Positions 13,876 through 15,270 of a stretch of 15,270 bases of DNA are shown in pieces. A program made the translations under genes and the position numbers. Source of the DNA: Bryobacterales bacterium (GTDB taxonomy: Bacteria; Acidobacteriota; Terriglobia; Bryobacterales; Bryobacteraceae). The stretch lies in assembly GCA_025462985.1 (NCBI GenBank), contig JAOAPP010000135.1, forward strand, positions 1-15,270, in the 5' to 3' direction. Position 1 is the first letter of the stretch. Each line of letters starts with the position of its first letter. The notes under the pieces were generated by a model that was given only the letters and a program-made list of their open reading frames with translations, ran no database searches and was not told the origin of the DNA.

Positions 13876-15158
13876 CAACGATCCCGGAGCCGGAACATGC
13901 GCCTGACTACACTCACCAATTCGCCATCGCGCGCCTCATCGCCCGCACGCTGCTGTGCCGCCTGACGGCGCATCTCGGAGACCGGGCCATGAGCAATCTT
14001 GTTCACAATGCCGCGCGTTATCGCTTCAAGGATCTCTTCCTGCTCCACATTCAGCGTTCCCATTCGCGGCCGGTAGCGATCCAGCACTTCCTGTCGAATC
14101 AATTCCAGCTGCGCCTGCAAGCTCACAATCGTCGGTGTAACTTCGCGCTCCCGAAGCTTCGCTTCCAGACGGGTCACCTCTTCGGCGACAATTCCCTCTG
14201 CCTGTTCAGCTACATCCAAACGCGTTTTAAGATTGCGCGCGGCGATGCCTTGCAGATCGTCGATGTCATAAAGGAATGCATGTTCCACACGATTTACATC
14301 GGGCTCAATATTCCTGGGCACCGCGATGTCGATGAAAAACATCGGCTCGTTCCGGCGCGCTTCAATCGCCTTTTGCACGGTTTCACGATTCAAAACGTAC
14401 CCGGGAGCGCCCGAAGACGTAATCACAATATCCACTTCATGGAGCCGGTGCGGAAACAATTCGTAGGGAACGACCTCGCCCATGAACAAACGCGCCAGCG
14501 CCTCAGCACGGGCCGGCGTGCGGTTTGTGATCAGCAGTTCTGCAGCACCAGCCCGCAGCAGGTCGCGTACCGCCGCTTCAGACATCTTCCCCGCCCCGAT
14601 GATCAGAACCCGCTTTTTGCGGAGCGAACCGAAGATCTCTCGCGCCAGTTCGACCGCCGCATAGCTGACCGAAACAGCACTCTGCCCAATCTCAGTTTCC
14701 GTTCGTATCCGCTTGGCGACGTTGAAAGCGCGAGTGAGAACCGCATCGAGGACCGTGCCGATCGTGCCCTGGTCGCGCGCTTGCGCGTATGCCTGTTTTA
14801 ACTGTCCCAGGATCTGGGGTTCGCCCACAATCATGGAGTCGAGACTGGAGGCAACTCGGAAGAGATGTCGCATTGCTTCCGCTTGTTCGTAGCAGTACAG
14901 ATGCGGATTGATCACCTCGGCCGTCAGGTCCGGTCTCACACCCACCAGCGACTCGATCAGCGAAGAAGCCTCACATCCCTCGTCTACCGCCGCAAGCACC
15001 TCGACGCGATTGCACGTGGAGAGGATCAACGATTCCTTGACTCCGCGTGCTTGCAAATCCTCCAGAGCGGCCGGAATATCCTCGCTGCGGATTGCAAGCT
15101 TTTCACGGACATCGACGGGTGCCGTACGATGATTGATCCCGACGAGAGCGAGTTTCAT
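13875..15158 (-). CDS. hemA: Glutamyl-tRNA reductase HemA
   Basis: HemA reduces glutamyl-tRNA to glutamate-1-semialdehyde, the first committed step of C5-pathway heme synthesis. The 427-residue protein begins MKLALVGINHRTAPVDVREKL, with the catalytic Cys49 in LILSTCNRVEV. It continues with GEPQILGQLKQAY (112-124), the NADPH site VLIIGAGKMSE (184-194) followed by LLITNRTPARA, DIVITSSGAP, FIDIAVPRNIEPDVN, and a C-terminal dimerisation helix region. The ATG at 15158 matches the family start and overlaps the upstream gene's stop as ATGA. A longer in-frame extension only re-reads that upstream gene out of frame. Use of tRNA-Glu shows the organism makes heme by the C5 route. Confidence 0.97.
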   Translation of the reverse strand: MKLALVGINHRTAPVDVREKLAIRSEDIPAALEDLQARGVKESLILSTCNRVEVLAAVDEGCEASSLIESLVGVRPDLTAEVINPHLYCYEQAEAMRHLFRVASSLDSMIVGEPQILGQLKQAYAQARDQGTIGTVLDAVLTRAFNVAKRIRTETEIGQSAVSVSYAAVELAREIFGSLRKKRVLIIGAGKMSEAAVRDLLRAGAAELLITNRTPARAEALARLFMGEVVPYELFPHRLHEVDIVITSSGAPGYVLNRETVQKAIEARRNEPMFFIDIAVPRNIEPDVNRVEHAFLYDIDDLQGIAARNLKTRLDVAEQAEGIVAEEVTRLEAKLREREVTPTIVSLQAQLELIRQEVLDRYRPRMGTLNVEQEEILEAITRGIVNKIAHGPVSEMRRQAAQQRAGDEARDGELVSVVRRMFRLRDR

Positions 15159-15270
15159 CGGGCCAGCACGCTTCCCAGACCGTAATGAGTGGCCCACGTC
15201 ACCATCGAACACACCAGAACGCTGACCGCCAACCATGCCATTCGCCGACCACGCCAACCGGCAGACGTGC
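15155..15270 (-). CDS. C-terminal end of a probable CcsA/HemX-type cytochrome c assembly protein (partial)
   Basis: Only the last 37 codons are in the window. They contain GWRGRRMAWLAVSVLV, a hydrophobic stretch, and end GLGSVLAR, with a TGA overlapping the hemA ATG. A GWRGRR motif leading into a final membrane helix, placed directly before hemA, fits the CcsA/HemX family, which handles heme for cytochrome c maturation or affects HemA levels. The fragment is too short to prove this, so the call rests mainly on context. Confidence 0.55.
   Translation of the reverse strand, partial: TSAGWRGRRMAWLAVSVLVCSMVTWATHYGLGSVLAR

Noticed and set aside
13989..14801. Plus-strand open frame of 270 codons antisense to hemA.
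   Set aside because: HemA on the minus strand is complete, and the antisense frame has no motif or start context.
15159..15257. N-terminal extension of HemA by 33 residues.
   Set aside because: It is an out-of-frame reading of the upstream gene's tail; family members start at MKLALVGINHRTAP.

Overview
The window (about 57-60% G+C by eye) is a gene-dense bacterial chromosomal segment with three blocks. Long-form HisG, stand-alone HisI, a HAD phosphatase inside the his operon and a cytochrome c assembly-hemA-hemC-hemD string together suggest an Acidobacteriota-like organism. That placement is inferred from gene content and order, not from a marker-gene search. I see no insertion sequence, CRISPR array, tRNA, rRNA or prophage gene.

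Block 1 (1-6151, minus strand) is a histidine biosynthesis operon read right to left: hisL leader peptide, transcription attenuator, hisI, hisG, hisD, hisC, HAD phosphatase, hisB, hisH, hisF (cut by the window edge). Most genes overlap by 1-4 bases (ATGA, GTGA or TAATG junctions), so translation is probably coupled. The main discovery is the leader. An unlisted 16-codon ORF at 6084-6134, MTRRHHHRHSHHPLVH, carries seven His codons. It is followed by a strong intrinsic terminator (6016-6041) and by a sequence that can form a competing antiterminator. This is the architecture of the enterobacterial his attenuator. The leader start lies only 8 bases after an extended -10 box, so its mRNA may be nearly leaderless. 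The HAD protein fills the slot of histidinol-phosphate phosphatase, a step with no other candidate here. hisA and hisE are not in the window.

Block 2 (6344-10158, plus strand, divergent from his) holds dnaB, the replicative helicase, followed 8 bases later by an 809-residue fusion protein: an AMP-forming acyl ligase, a short acyl-carrier-like segment with a DSL motif, and a PlsC-type glycerolipid acyltransferase. The domain order is opposite to that of the E. coli Aas enzyme.

Block 3 (10133-15270, minus strand) is a tetrapyrrole operon: the tail of a probable CcsA/HemX-type cytochrome c assembly protein, hemA, hemC and hemD. They are followed without a break by a secreted S10 serine carboxypeptidase and a small five-helix membrane protein with conserved-looking His and acidic residues. 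The last gene converges on the acyltransferase fusion and overlaps it by 26 bases. Between them the genes cover glutamyl-tRNA to uroporphyrinogen III except hemL and hemB, which are not visible.
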